A stretch of DNA of 64,000 bases from Bacteroidetes bacterium UBA2475. GTDB taxonomy: Bacteria > Bacteroidota > Bacteroidia > B-17B0 > Aurantibacillaceae. Location: assembly GCA_002342065.1 (NCBI GenBank), contig DDPF01000012.1, positions 620,001 through 684,000 on the forward strand. The letters run 5' to 3'. This document shows, one piece after another, positions 27,088 through 35,431 of the stretch. Numbering within the stretch: the first letter of the stretch is position 1; every line of letters begins with the position of its first letter. The position numbers and the translations under genes were made by a program. Under the pieces are notes generated by a model. The model made no database searches. It was not told the DNA's origin and was given only the letters and a program-made list of their open reading frames with translations.

Positions 27088-27198
27088 AACAGATTTTTTT
27101 CGAAGGTAGATAAAAGCAGGTATCACCAAATTTAAAAAATGCTAAAAAACTAATAATTTTATAAGTTTAACAAAGCATAGCAGGTTATCTAAACTTCG

Positions 27199-27229
27199 TT
27201 TGCAGGCCCAAAAAACATTTGTATCTTTA
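27199..27229 (+). promoter_or_regulatory. Bacteroidota-type promoter of TPR genes 2 and 3
   Basis: TTTG (27199-27202), 19 nt, TATCTTTA (27222-27229). The interval CAGGCCCAAAAAACATTTG differs from that of the promoter at 24486 by only two bases, showing that the promoter was duplicated together with the gene. Confidence 0.75.
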
Positions 27230-27235
27230 AACGGT

Positions 27236-28687
27236 TTGCAACTACTTTTTAAATATTTTTTAGTTTGTTTCGCGTTTCTTGTTTCGCGTGTCATAATTGC
27301 GCAAGATATCAGTCGCGAAGAGTTTAGGACCGTTGATTCATTAAAGTTACTTTTAAAGAAAGCAAAAAATGATACAGACAAACTTGCTTTGCTTGTTAAA
27401 ATAACTGAAGCTAGCGATATTGAAGAAGGATTAAGATATGGTCTTCAAAGTGTTCGATTTGCAGATAAATTACTTAACGAACCTTATAACGTAAGTCAAA
27501 AAAAATCGATTAATCTTCAAAAATCAATCGCCCTTAATAATATTGGTATTTTTCATCATAGAGATGGAAACACGCTCTTAGGGATAGATGATCTAAAGGA
27601 AAGTTTATCTATCCTTGAAAAGATGGGTGACAAAAAAGGCGTTGCAAAACTCTTACAAAAAATCGGGGATTTAAAAATTTACACTGGCGATATTCAAGGC
27701 GGTTTAAATTATTATGATCAGAGCTTAAAGATTCGGGAAGAAATTGGTGACAAAAAAGGAATAGCAGAATCGCTTAATAATATTGGCGCGGTCTTTAACC
27801 AACAAAAAGATGTTACAAAAGCGTTTGATTATTATTCTCGCAGTTTAAAGATCAGGGAAGAAATTGGTGACAAGGTAGGGATCGCCAAATCCTTTAATAG
27901 TATAGGAATTTTATACAAAAATAAAGGCAATACAGATCTTGCCTTAGAATATTATAACAAAAGTTTAAAGATCCGCGAAGAGTTAGGCGATAAATTAGGT
28001 ATCGCTATCTCATATAATAACATCGGCTCAATTTATAATATAAAGGGGGACTGGACAAAAGCCCTTGGGTTTTTTAATAAGAGTTTAAAAATCAAAAAAG
28101 AACTTAACGACAAAGAAAGTTTATCAACTTCATACAATAATATTGGCGGCATTTTATTTAATCAAAAAAAATATTTACTTGCCAGAAACTATGTAGACAG
28201 TTCGCTTACATTAGCAAAAGAACTTGGTTTTCCATACAACATTGCAAATGCAGAGCGGCTTATCTCGCAAATAGATTCTGGGCTTGGTAATTATGACCAG
28301 GCTTTTGAGCACTATAAACAATTTATTATTTACCGCGATAGTATTAATAATGAAGGAACAAGAAAAGCCAGTATAAAAAGTCAATTAAAATATGAGTTCG
28401 AGAAAAAAGAAGCTGTGGTCAAAGAAAAACAGGAAAAAGAAAGAGTGATAGTAGAAGAAAGGAACCGTTTTCAGAAGATAGTAATTGTTTCGGTTATTTT
28501 AGGATTGCTATTAGTACTTATTTTTGCAGGTTTTATTTTTCGTTCTCTAAAAATTACAAAACAGCAAAAACTGATCATTGAAGAGAAACAAAAAGAGATC
28601 CTGGACAGTATTCGTTACGCCAAACGCATTCAAACAAGTTTATTACCTTCTGAAAAATATTTACGTAAATACTTAAACCGCCCTTAA
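27236..28687 (+). CDS. TPR membrane protein ending at a SpoIIE-type linker (paralog 2)
   Basis: The open frame begins at TTG 27200, but that codon is part of the -33 box. Aligning with paralog 1 puts the start at TTG 27236 (LFKYFLVCFAFLVSRVIIAQ signal peptide), giving ~483 residues. Six or more TPRs of the Tpr_12 kind (EIGDKKGIAESLNNIGAVF) are followed by coiled coil, one membrane span (IVIVSVILGLLLVLIFAGFIF) and the cytoplasmic stub EILDSIRYAKRIQTSLLPSEKYL. No phosphatase domain follows. Gene 3 starts 7 nt after the stop, so the two form an operon. Confidence 0.82.
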   Translation: MQLLFKYFLVCFAFLVSRVIIAQDISREEFRTVDSLKLLLKKAKNDTDKLALLVKITEASDIEEGLRYGLQSVRFADKLLNEPYNVSQKKSINLQKSIALNNIGIFHHRDGNTLLGIDDLKESLSILEKMGDKKGVAKLLQKIGDLKIYTGDIQGGLNYYDQSLKIREEIGDKKGIAESLNNIGAVFNQQKDVTKAFDYYSRSLKIREEIGDKVGIAKSFNSIGILYKNKGNTDLALEYYNKSLKIREELGDKLGIAISYNNIGSIYNIKGDWTKALGFFNKSLKIKKELNDKESLSTSYNNIGGILFNQKKYLLARNYVDSSLTLAKELGFPYNIANAERLISQIDSGLGNYDQAFEHYKQFIIYRDSINNEGTRKASIKSQLKYEFEKKEAVVKEKQEKERVIVEERNRFQKIVIVSVILGLLLVLIFAGFIFRSLKITKQQKLIIEEKQKEILDSIRYAKRIQTSLLPSEKYLRKYLNRP

Positions 28688-28694
28688 ACATTAA

Positions 28695-30278
28695 ATGAAA
28701 AACTATTTTAAATATATTTTATTTTCAGTCATGTGGTTTGCATGTTATTTGCTTCATGCGCAAACCAATACTGCTGCGCAGGCCAAAAGTATTGATTCTT
28801 TAAAAACACTTCTTAAAACATCTAAAGCAGATACAAACAGGATCAACATTTTATTTAGCCTGATGGATTTTATTGCCGATGAGCAGATCTGGTATGTCTA
28901 TAACGATGAAATAATTTTGTTATCAGAAAAACTACTTAAAAGTAATGATGAACAGATAAAAGCAAAAGGTAAAAGATCATTTGCCGAAAGCCTCAATTAT
29001 AAAGGTATAATTTACAGCAACCGGGGCGAAGACTCTATCGCTTTGGTATACTATCACAGAAGTTTAAAATTATGGGAAGAGATAGGTGACCTTAAATTTA
29101 ATGCGCTATTGTTAAACAATATCGGTAATATTTTTTATGATGAAGGCAATGTTCTACAAGCAATAGAATGTTTTGAAAAAAGTTTAAGCTTGCAGGAAAA
29201 GATCGGTAACAAAAATGGAATTGGATTATCGCTAAATAACCTTGCCGGTGTATATACTTCTAAAGGCGATATTAAAAAAGCATTAACTTATTTCAGCAGA
29301 AGTTTAAAGATCCAGGAAGAGACCAAAAATACTGCTGGCATTTCTGCCTGCCTTAGCAATATTGGGTTCATCTATTTTAAACAAGGTGAAGTAGATAAAG
29401 CGTTGGATTATTTTAACAGGAGTTTGGTGATACGACAAAAAACAGGTGATAAATTAGGAATGGGATACTCGCTTAATAATATTGGCGTAGCCTATAAAAG
29501 CAAGAAAGACATCGCTAAAGCCTTAGAGTATTTTGAAAAAAGTTTGAAAATTCGTGAAGAGATACTTGATAAAAAAGGTGTCGCTTTATCCCTTAATAAT
29601 ATTGGCGAAATTTATTCTTACAAGGATCAACTTCCTATAGCATTAACTTACTTCGAAAAATGTTTAAGATTAAATAAAGAACTTGATAATAAAGTTGGTA
29701 TGGCCGATTCATATAACAGTATTGGCGCAGTATACTTAAAACAAAAAAAATACCCTCTTGCTTTTTCTTTTACCGATAGTTCTCTTGTAGTATCTAAGGC
29801 CCTTGGTTTTCCCGAAATTATCAGGAACGCTGAGTTAACACTATCCAGAATAGATTCAGCAAGAGCAAATTATAGCGGTGCATTTGCACACTACAAACAA
29901 TTCATAAAATACAGGGACAGTTTGAATAATGAAGGAACCCGAAAAGCCAGTCTAAAAAATCAGCTAAATTACGAGTTCGAAAAAAAGGAAGCCATATTAA
30001 AAGAACAGCAGGAAAAAGAAAAATTAATTGCAGAAGAAAAAAATCGTTTTCAAAAAATTGTTATTTTTTCGGTTGTAGCGGGCTTGTTGTTGGTTGTAAC
30101 ATTTATGATCTTTATTTTACGCACGTTAAAGGTCACAAAGCATCAAAAAGTAATTATTGAAGAAAAACAAAAAGAGATCCTGGATAGTATTCATTACGCT
30201 AAAAGGATCCAGAAGAGCTTGCTGCCAACCGAAAAGTATATAGAGAGAAATTTGAAACGATCAGAAAAAGATAGCTAG
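28695..30278 (+). CDS. TPR membrane protein ending at a SpoIIE-type linker (paralog 3)
   Basis: 527 residues, same plan as its two neighbours. A signal peptide (YILFSVMWFACYLLHAQ) precedes at least seven TPRs (~90-370), the conserved SLNNEGTRKASLKNQLNYEF segment, a membrane span (IVIFSVVAGLLLVVTFMIFIL) and EILDSIHYAKRIQKSLLPTEKYIERN. Its C-terminal 130 residues are close to those of paralog 2, suggesting recent duplication or gene conversion. No signalling output domain is present. Confidence 0.85.
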   Translation: MKNYFKYILFSVMWFACYLLHAQTNTAAQAKSIDSLKTLLKTSKADTNRINILFSLMDFIADEQIWYVYNDEIILLSEKLLKSNDEQIKAKGKRSFAESLNYKGIIYSNRGEDSIALVYYHRSLKLWEEIGDLKFNALLLNNIGNIFYDEGNVLQAIECFEKSLSLQEKIGNKNGIGLSLNNLAGVYTSKGDIKKALTYFSRSLKIQEETKNTAGISACLSNIGFIYFKQGEVDKALDYFNRSLVIRQKTGDKLGMGYSLNNIGVAYKSKKDIAKALEYFEKSLKIREEILDKKGVALSLNNIGEIYSYKDQLPIALTYFEKCLRLNKELDNKVGMADSYNSIGAVYLKQKKYPLAFSFTDSSLVVSKALGFPEIIRNAELTLSRIDSARANYSGAFAHYKQFIKYRDSLNNEGTRKASLKNQLNYEFEKKEAILKEQQEKEKLIAEEKNRFQKIVIFSVVAGLLLVVTFMIFILRTLKVTKHQKVIIEEKQKEILDSIHYAKRIQKSLLPTEKYIERNLKRSEKDS

Positions 30279-30427
30279 CACTATCAGTAAAATATACAGA
30301 TATAAATTCAGTGTTTAGTGTGATAATTTAAATTCCACTCTTTATGTGCATAAATCCTTATAAAATATTTTTTTTCACTAAAACAAAAGCGCTATTTTCA
30401 TGTTAACAAAGTATTAATAGCCGATAC

Positions 30428-30862
30428 ATGAAAAAATTACTTTTCTTTTTTATTTCCATATTTACGCTTGGATCTTTTGCAATTAACAGTAAGAAAAATA
30501 ATATACAAAACAAAGGGGTAGAAAATATTATAACCGGTAAACTTGAATTGTTTATTAAAGAAAAAAAATTTCAACCCGACGAGGCCTTATTATATCCCGG
30601 TATAAACTCTAAAACACTTAAAGCTAAATTAACCGAATTAATTAACGAGTCTGCGAAAGATTTTATACAAGTGACAACAAGCGGCTCATCAGATGAAAAC
30701 TATCAAGCCAAAATTAAAACCGGTCTGGAACGCTTTAATGCTTATTATTCTGAGCTTAGCTCAGAAGATCTTGACCGGATCTATCATTATTTTGAACAGC
30801 TTATAGATATTGTTGGATTAAAAAATTCGGGCAGTCATTTAAAAAAATGGCGTTATAACTAA
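30428..30862 (+). CDS. Secreted protein of unknown function
   Basis: 144 residues with a signal peptide (LLFFFISIFTLGSFA). The mature part is helical and charged, with no recognised domain. It has its own upstream region and no close partner gene. Confidence 0.6.
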   Translation: MKKLLFFFISIFTLGSFAINSKKNNIQNKGVENIITGKLELFIKEKKFQPDEALLYPGINSKTLKAKLTELINESAKDFIQVTTSGSSDENYQAKIKTGLERFNAYYSELSSEDLDRIYHYFEQLIDIVGLKNSGSHLKKWRYN

Positions 30863-30966
30863 AGCTCTAATTAATAAAAAACTCAAACTCTTCTTCAAAA
30901 TCTCCTCCTTTTAAGATCGAATTCAAAAAATTTCTTATCTTTATTTTCGTTTAAATAATATTAGAC

Positions 30967-31632
30967 ATGCCCAAACTAATAACCGTTGTTGTTGCTTTTT
31001 TTCTGTTCACTAGTTTTAATCCCCCAAAAGAAAATTTTGAGGGTATTATTACTTACAAGATAACATTTGTATCAAAGCCAGGAAATGAAGAATATACAAA
31101 GCATCAGTCACAAAAATATGGAAAAACCTTAACGCTTACTCAATATAAAAACGGCAATTTTAAACGCGAATATCCATCAAGTGGTTTGATCTTTGGTGTT
31201 GATTTTAATATCTATATGCAATCTTTAAACCGTCTTTACACAAAGACACGTAACAACGATACCATAAAAGCCTCGGATTGTTCGAAGAATACTTTGATAC
31301 AAAAAGAAGAAACCGAAAAGCCCGGAGAGACCATACAGGGCGTTGCCTGTAAATCATATTACATTTCGGGCGGCGATGCAAAAAGCAGACAGCCAACAGC
31401 TTTACAATATTTTTATCCTACTGATAAAGAATTTATTGATTGGAAACTTTACGCAAATTTTAATGACCTTTTTTATAATAAAGTTGTGTTTAAAATGCAG
31501 GCGCCGTTCTACAAATTAGTAATGGAGCTTACAAAATATACTATTACATTTGAGCTCGAGAAAATCGAAGCCAAAAAATTAACCGAAAACCTTATCCAGT
31601 TCCCAAAAGGAAAACCGGTAAAAGAATTATAA
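30967..31632 (+). CDS. Exported DUF4412/GLPGLI-like protein
   Basis: 221 residues with a short signal peptide (LITVVVAFFLFTSF). FEGIITYKITF at the start of the mature protein and the later GVACKSYYISGG strand resemble DUF4412/GLPGLI-type periplasmic beta-barrel-like proteins ('G.I.Y.i.f' opening). Function unknown. A -7-like TATCTTTA (30936-30943) lies 23 nt before the ATG. A second secreted-protein gene follows 17 nt later. Confidence 0.6.
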   Translation: MPKLITVVVAFFLFTSFNPPKENFEGIITYKITFVSKPGNEEYTKHQSQKYGKTLTLTQYKNGNFKREYPSSGLIFGVDFNIYMQSLNRLYTKTRNNDTIKASDCSKNTLIQKEETEKPGETIQGVACKSYYISGGDAKSRQPTALQYFYPTDKEFIDWKLYANFNDLFYNKVVFKMQAPFYKLVMELTKYTITFELEKIEAKKLTENLIQFPKGKPVKEL

Positions 31633-31649
31633 AATAAATTACATTTTTC

Positions 31650-32039
31650 ATGACCCGAACTTTTAGTATTGCCTGCCTGTTATTTATTTCAAGTTGTTTA
31701 TTTGCGCAAAAAACAACTTATCCACCAAAAGAGTTTTATACCTGTTGGAAAGCAGCCTATGAAGAAAATAATGAAAAAGCAAAAACAAATGTCTTTCGTC
31801 CCTGCACTTATACTTTTAGACCTAGCATGTTCAGACTTGAGATCGAATTTTTTGCAAACGGAAATTGTAAATATTTGCAAGTTGGGGCCGCCGATCTGCA
31901 TTACTATATTGACGGTAAATGGAGCTGTGATAAAAAAACAAAAACAATTACTATTAAAGACGATAAAGATAAGGTTGCCTATAAATACAAAATTAAAGGC
32001 ATAAAAAAAGAGAAGCTCACTTTTGTTATGCTTAACTAA
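31650..32039 (+). CDS. Small secreted protein of unknown function
   Basis: 129 residues, signal peptide (FSIACLLFISSCLFAQ). The mature part has a lipocalin/DUF-like strand pattern (FRLEIEFFANGNCKYLQV ... YYIDGKWSCDKKTKTITIKDD ... YKYKIKGIKKEKLTFVML), suggesting a small beta-barrel. Its stop codon abuts the ATG of the following gene, so both are read from one transcript. Confidence 0.65.
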   Translation: MTRTFSIACLLFISSCLFAQKTTYPPKEFYTCWKAAYEENNEKAKTNVFRPCTYTFRPSMFRLEIEFFANGNCKYLQVGAADLHYYIDGKWSCDKKTKTITIKDDKDKVAYKYKIKGIKKEKLTFVMLN

Positions 32040-32270
32040 ATGAAAAAAGTTTTAGCTATATTTTTAATTTTACTTGGTTCCTGTTTTGTAATATATTCTC
32101 TGATCGTATTAGCCGGTTGTTTTGCCTTACTCTCTTCAACCGAATTTAACAGTCAGGGTATTGGTTATTCTTTAGGAACTTTATTCGGACCTTTATTACT
32201 CATTGCTTTCTCAAGATGGCTTATCCGCAAGGGAGTAAAGATCTATAAACAAAACACCTCTTTAAATTAA
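32040..32270 (+). CDS. Small two-span membrane protein
   Basis: 76 residues with two hydrophobic segments (~4-30 and ~46-62) and a basic C-terminus. The pattern 'GIGYSLGTLFGPLLLIAFSRWLIRKGVKIYKQ' resembles 'GYHIGYLI...FWRGVSFFNK' in the protein at 23333-23608. The start codon directly follows the preceding stop. Confidence 0.6.
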   Translation: MKKVLAIFLILLGSCFVIYSLIVLAGCFALLSSTEFNSQGIGYSLGTLFGPLLLIAFSRWLIRKGVKIYKQNTSLN

Positions 32271-32378
32271 AGTGGGATTTTAGTTTGCGCTTGGGTATAA
32301 CCTTACCCAAATTGCGGTAGTTATTATTAGAACGTCAGAAGATATGCTATTAAACACATTATAATAACACATTCAGGC

Positions 32379-32407
32379 TTGGCATGGTTTTTTCTACACT
32401 ATTTTTG
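32379..32407 (+). promoter_or_regulatory. Bacteroidota-type promoter of the Gly-zipper lipoprotein
   Basis: TTG (32379-32381), 18 nt, and a perfect -7 element TATTTTTG (32400-32407); the ATG is 26 nt downstream. Confidence 0.65.
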
Positions 32408-32433
32408 GCGAATAATAAAATCGCTTAATTAGT

Positions 32434-32919
32434 ATGAAAAATTTAATAACAATAGCCGCATTTTCACTTTTATTTGGTGCCTGCGGGAATTCACAAAAAA
32501 GCAACGATGAGCATACGAATGCAATGATAGATTCTGTAAATGCCGTTAATGATGCAAATATTGCAAATATGCAACATCAAAAAAGTATTGATTCCATGGA
32601 CCAGATAATTACGGCTGAAAAAGCCCGTCAGCAACGTGTTACCTATGTAACAGGTGAAAATAACAACAGTACAGCTAATACCTCTACTACACCCGAAAAG
32701 AAAAAAATGAACAATAAAACCAAAGGTGCCTTAATAGGGGCCGGTACAGGCGCAGTATTAGGTGTGGCAACAGGTGTTATCGTTGATGGTAAAAAAGGCG
32801 AAGGTGCTATTGTAGGCGGCTTAATTGGCGCTGCTGCAGGAGCAGGAGCAGGCGCTGTAATAGGAAATGCAAAGGATAAGAAAGATGCAAAGGCTACTTC
32901 TACAGTAACACCTAAATAA
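32434..32919 (+). CDS. Lipoprotein with glycine-zipper domain
   Basis: 161 residues. The lipobox LLFGAC places the lipidated Cys at residue 17. A charged, probably helical linker follows (~20-95). A glycine zipper occupies ~95-150 (GALIGAGTGAVLGVATGVIV, GAIVGGLIGAAAGAGAGAVIG), ending in a Lys-rich tail. Gly-zipper lipoproteins associate with the outer membrane or peptidoglycan and are often stress-induced. It has its own promoter and terminator. Confidence 0.8.
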   Translation: MKNLITIAAFSLLFGACGNSQKSNDEHTNAMIDSVNAVNDANIANMQHQKSIDSMDQIITAEKARQQRVTYVTGENNNSTANTSTTPEKKKMNNKTKGALIGAGTGAVLGVATGVIVDGKKGEGAIVGGLIGAAAGAGAGAVIGNAKDKKDAKATSTVTPK

Positions 32920-32988
32920 TAAATATTAAACGGCCCGATCAACCATCAGGCTGTTTCTTGATAAGCTACTTATAGTAGTTTTGTCCCG

Positions 32989-33016
32989 GCACGCGCTTAG
33001 GCGCGTGCTTTTTTTT
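32989..33016 (+). terminator. Strong rho-independent terminator
   Basis: GCACGCGC (32989-32996), loop TTAG, GCGCGTGC (33001-33008), then eight T. A perfect 8-bp GC-rich stem, 70 nt after the Gly-zipper lipoprotein. Confidence 0.92.
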
Positions 33017-33039
33017 GACCCACATCGATTTAGATAAGA

Positions 33040-33070
33040 TTTGTTTCATCAAAAATTTTTTTTATCTTTA
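33040..33070 (+). promoter_or_regulatory. Bacteroidota-type promoter of the lipocalin-like gene
   Basis: TTTG (33040-33043), exactly 19 nt, TATCTTTA (33063-33070); the ATG is seven bases later, giving a leader of at most a few nucleotides. Confidence 0.75.
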
Positions 33071-33077
33071 AGTCGTT

Positions 33078-33584
33078 ATGAAACTATCAAGGAACATTTT
33101 TTGTTTTTTATTTTTAGCGCTTTTTATCAGTGCAAAGAGTCAAAAAAAAGTAGCAACATCCGTTGAACAATTTAAAGGGTTATGGATCCTGGATAAATAC
33201 GAACTATATGACTCTATTACCAAAAAATGGTCTACAGAAACTGGCCGAATTGGTTACAATGGTTATATTTTATTTGATGGCAATGGCCATATGGCTTTGC
33301 AGATAACACCGGCAGACTATGCTGAATTTGATCTTACAAAGAGTAAAGACAGTCTTGGTATTAAAGTGCTGGTTAATTATTTTAATAATAACCTTATTTA
33401 CTTCGCTAATTATAAAGTAGAAGGGGGTGAAATAGAACATGAGGTTCTGTCCTCTACCAATCCCGAAAGTATTGGAGCTATCTTAAAAAGGGATTTTGAG
33501 TTTAAAGGCAAAACACTTTTACTTACACCAAAGCAGCGCTTTAACGGGCCTAAAATACGTATGAAGTGGGTTAAGGTGCAATAA
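33078..33584 (+). CDS. Secreted lipocalin-like protein
   Basis: 168 residues with a signal peptide (IFCFLFLALFISAKSQ). The mature part fits the lipocalin-like family (PF13924-type): FKGLWILDKYELYD, IGYNGYILFDGNGHMALQI, YFANYKVEGGEIEHEV and NPESIGAILKRDFEF in the expected order. Probably a periplasmic ligand-binding or activity-modulating barrel; ligand unknown. Confidence 0.75.
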   Translation: MKLSRNIFCFLFLALFISAKSQKKVATSVEQFKGLWILDKYELYDSITKKWSTETGRIGYNGYILFDGNGHMALQITPADYAEFDLTKSKDSLGIKVLVNYFNNNLIYFANYKVEGGEIEHEVLSSTNPESIGAILKRDFEFKGKTLLLTPKQRFNGPKIRMKWVKVQ

Positions 33585-33628
33585 CTATATCTTTACCTTA
33601 AAATTTTTCGATACCTCCACCCTCTTTG

Positions 33629-33647
33629 TTTATTTGATTCAAATAAA
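33629..33647. promoter_or_regulatory. 19-bp perfect palindrome, possible operator
   Basis: TTTATTTGA-T-TCAAATAAA, nine perfect pairs around a central T, 45 bp after the lipocalin-like gene and ~90 bp before the candidate RNA. There is no T tract, so an operator is more likely than a terminator. The identity of the binder is unknown. Confidence 0.4.
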
Positions 33648-33703
33648 TGAGTGAATCTGCTTTCCCGGTTATTTAAAAAAAATGATTAAAGCTTTATTTT
33701 TAA

Positions 33704-33890
33704 TATTTTTATAGAAATATTAGTTACATGATAAAATTTTACTAAGAAATTAATTTCCCCGGACACCTAAAAGCAGTCAGTTTGATCAACGCATAAAGAA
33801 AAATGCAAACGCCAAAAAACTTTATGTTGATCGTTCAGATCAGTTCCGGTCATTAATGTATAAGGGGATTCAATCTGATCCCCTTTTTTT
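33704..33890 (+). ncRNA. Candidate structured small RNA with its own terminator
   Basis: No protein-like frame is present in this 386-bp gap. A nested rod can fold: ATTAAT (33749-33754) with 33852-33857, CCGGA (33759-33763) with TCCGG (33845-33849), a large internal loop, then GATCAA + CATAAAG (33784-33798, two-base bulge) with CTTTATG + TTGATC (33820-33832). A strong terminator follows at 33862-33890, and a -7-like TATTTTTA lies at 33704-33711. Length (~170 nt) and the rod-with-bubble shape recall 6S RNA, but identity is not established. Confidence 0.45.
33862..33890 (+). terminator. Rho-independent terminator of the candidate RNA
   Basis: AAGGGGAT (33862-33869) pairs with ATCCCCTT (33878-33885) around an 8-nt loop and is followed by T5. 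No coding gene ends within 275 bp upstream, which is why a non-coding transcript is suspected. Confidence 0.85.
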
Positions 33891-33937
33891 ATGCCTTTAC
33901 GTTAATTCGTTCACTATTATTTAAACATCCGTTTACT

Positions 33938-33966
33938 TTTGAAAGTAATATAAATTAGTACATTTA
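33938..33966 (+). promoter_or_regulatory. Bacteroidota-type promoter of the T9SS gene
   Basis: TTTG (33938-33941), 17 nt, TACATTTA (33959-33966), then four bases to the ATG at 33971. Confidence 0.55.
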
Positions 33967-33970
33967 GAAT

Positions 33971-35329
33971 ATGAATAAAATTATACTTTCTGCTTTACTG
34001 GTATTACTTTCTTCTTTTATATTTTCTCAGGCAGCAGCACCTATATATTCGGTGTGCTCGTTACCTTCCGTAATAAACGAATCATCGGGAATTGAAAAGA
34101 CCGGACCAAATACGTTTTGGTCGCACAATGATAGTGGCGGACAACCGGCTATCTACAAATTTGATTCAAGCGGTGTGCTTCTTAAAACCTTAACAATTAC
34201 AAATGCTACCAATATTGATTGGGAAGACATTGCGCAGGATCAAACGCTAAAAACTATGTATGTGGGCGATTTTGGCAACAATAACAATAATCGTTCTGTT
34301 GCAAACAGTAACGGGTTAAAAATTTACAGGGTCAGCGACCCAGATCTTATTGCAGGTAACACCACAACAGCAGGCATTATTAATTTTGAATACGCTGACA
34401 GGAATTTTTCTGCGCCTGCAACAAATCATAATTTTGATATGGAAGGCTTTTTCTTTTTTAATGACTCTCTTCATCTCTTTACAAAAAACCGTACAAGTCC
34501 TACCAACGGCTTAATTAAACACTATATTTTACCGAGTACTCCGGGCACTTACACAGCAATGGTGGTAGATAGCTTTAATAATGCAGGGGTAAGGATAACC
34601 GGCGCAGACATAAGTCCAAATAAAAAAACCGTGACCTTAGTTGCGAACGATAAGATCTGGTTGTTCTCCTGCTTTAAAGGTTCAAAATTTATTTCAACCG
34701 GCACAAGTACTGTTTTAACTATGGCACTTACCCAAAAAGAGGCTATTGTTTTTTCGGGAGATTCTGTAGTGTATGTTACAGATGAAGATACCGGTGGTGG
34801 CACCAGAAGGCTTTACCGCGCTAATCTTGCAGCATCGTTAACGCCATCCATTATTTTAAATGTAACAACAAGCACACCGCTATTGTGTAGCGGACAAACC
34901 GCAACAATTAATGTCTCGGGAGCTAATACGTATACATGGAGTACTTCAGTTACCGGACAATCAATTACTGTTTCTCCAACGGTTACAACAACTTATTCAG
35001 TTACCGGCACTGCCACTACGGGTTGTAAAAATACAATAAGTTATACTCAGAATGTTTCAATTTGTACGGGTTTTAGCTCATCAGCAAAGCAGGTTGATGA
35101 AATGATTAATCTTTTCCCAAACCCTTTTTCTGATAAAGTGACTCTAACAATAAATGAGGCGAATTTTTCTTTTATCCATATCTATAATTCTTTAGGTTCG
35201 TTAATATATTCTGCCCAAATAAAGCAGGAAAACGTTGAGCTCGATCTTAAGGACCAGCCAAAAGGGATCTATTTTGTCAAACTAAGAGGCGTCAAAGGCT
35301 CAATTACCAAAAAACTCATAAAAGAGTAA
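33971..35329 (+). CDS. Secreted T9SS cargo with propeller-like and Ig-like domains
   Basis: 452 residues. A signal peptide (ILSALLVLLSSFIFSQ) precedes a ~270-residue propeller-like domain with WSHNDSGGQPAIYKFDSSG and IDWEDIAQDQ (acidic DWED motif of a Bacteroidota family of unknown activity). One Ig-like module (LLCSGQTATINVSGANTYTWSTS ... TTYSVTGTATTGC) and a type A sorting domain (LFPNPFSDKVTL ... KGIYFVKLRG, ITKKLIKE) follow. The Ig-like module closely resembles those in the proteins at 59605 and 62218. It is exported by T9SS to the cell surface or medium. Confidence 0.85.
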   Translation: MNKIILSALLVLLSSFIFSQAAAPIYSVCSLPSVINESSGIEKTGPNTFWSHNDSGGQPAIYKFDSSGVLLKTLTITNATNIDWEDIAQDQTLKTMYVGDFGNNNNNRSVANSNGLKIYRVSDPDLIAGNTTTAGIINFEYADRNFSAPATNHNFDMEGFFFFNDSLHLFTKNRTSPTNGLIKHYILPSTPGTYTAMVVDSFNNAGVRITGADISPNKKTVTLVANDKIWLFSCFKGSKFISTGTSTVLTMALTQKEAIVFSGDSVVYVTDEDTGGGTRRLYRANLAASLTPSIILNVTTSTPLLCSGQTATINVSGANTYTWSTSVTGQSITVSPTVTTTYSVTGTATTGCKNTISYTQNVSICTGFSSSAKQVDEMINLFPNPFSDKVTLTINEANFSFIHIYNSLGSLIYSAQIKQENVELDLKDQPKGIYFVKLRGVKGSITKKLIKE

Positions 35330-35431
35330 GTTTTAAGCTTTTAAAGGTCCTAATTATTTGTATTTTTATTATGAATTCTTTATGGAATTTGTCTCTTTGT
35401 TACATCTATATACTAACAAACCCAATTCACT

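Noticed and set aside
27200..27235. TTG at 27200 as start of TPR paralog 2
   Set aside because: It coincides with the -33 TTTG box and precedes the -7 box, so it would lie upstream of the transcript; the alignment with paralog 1 supports 27236.
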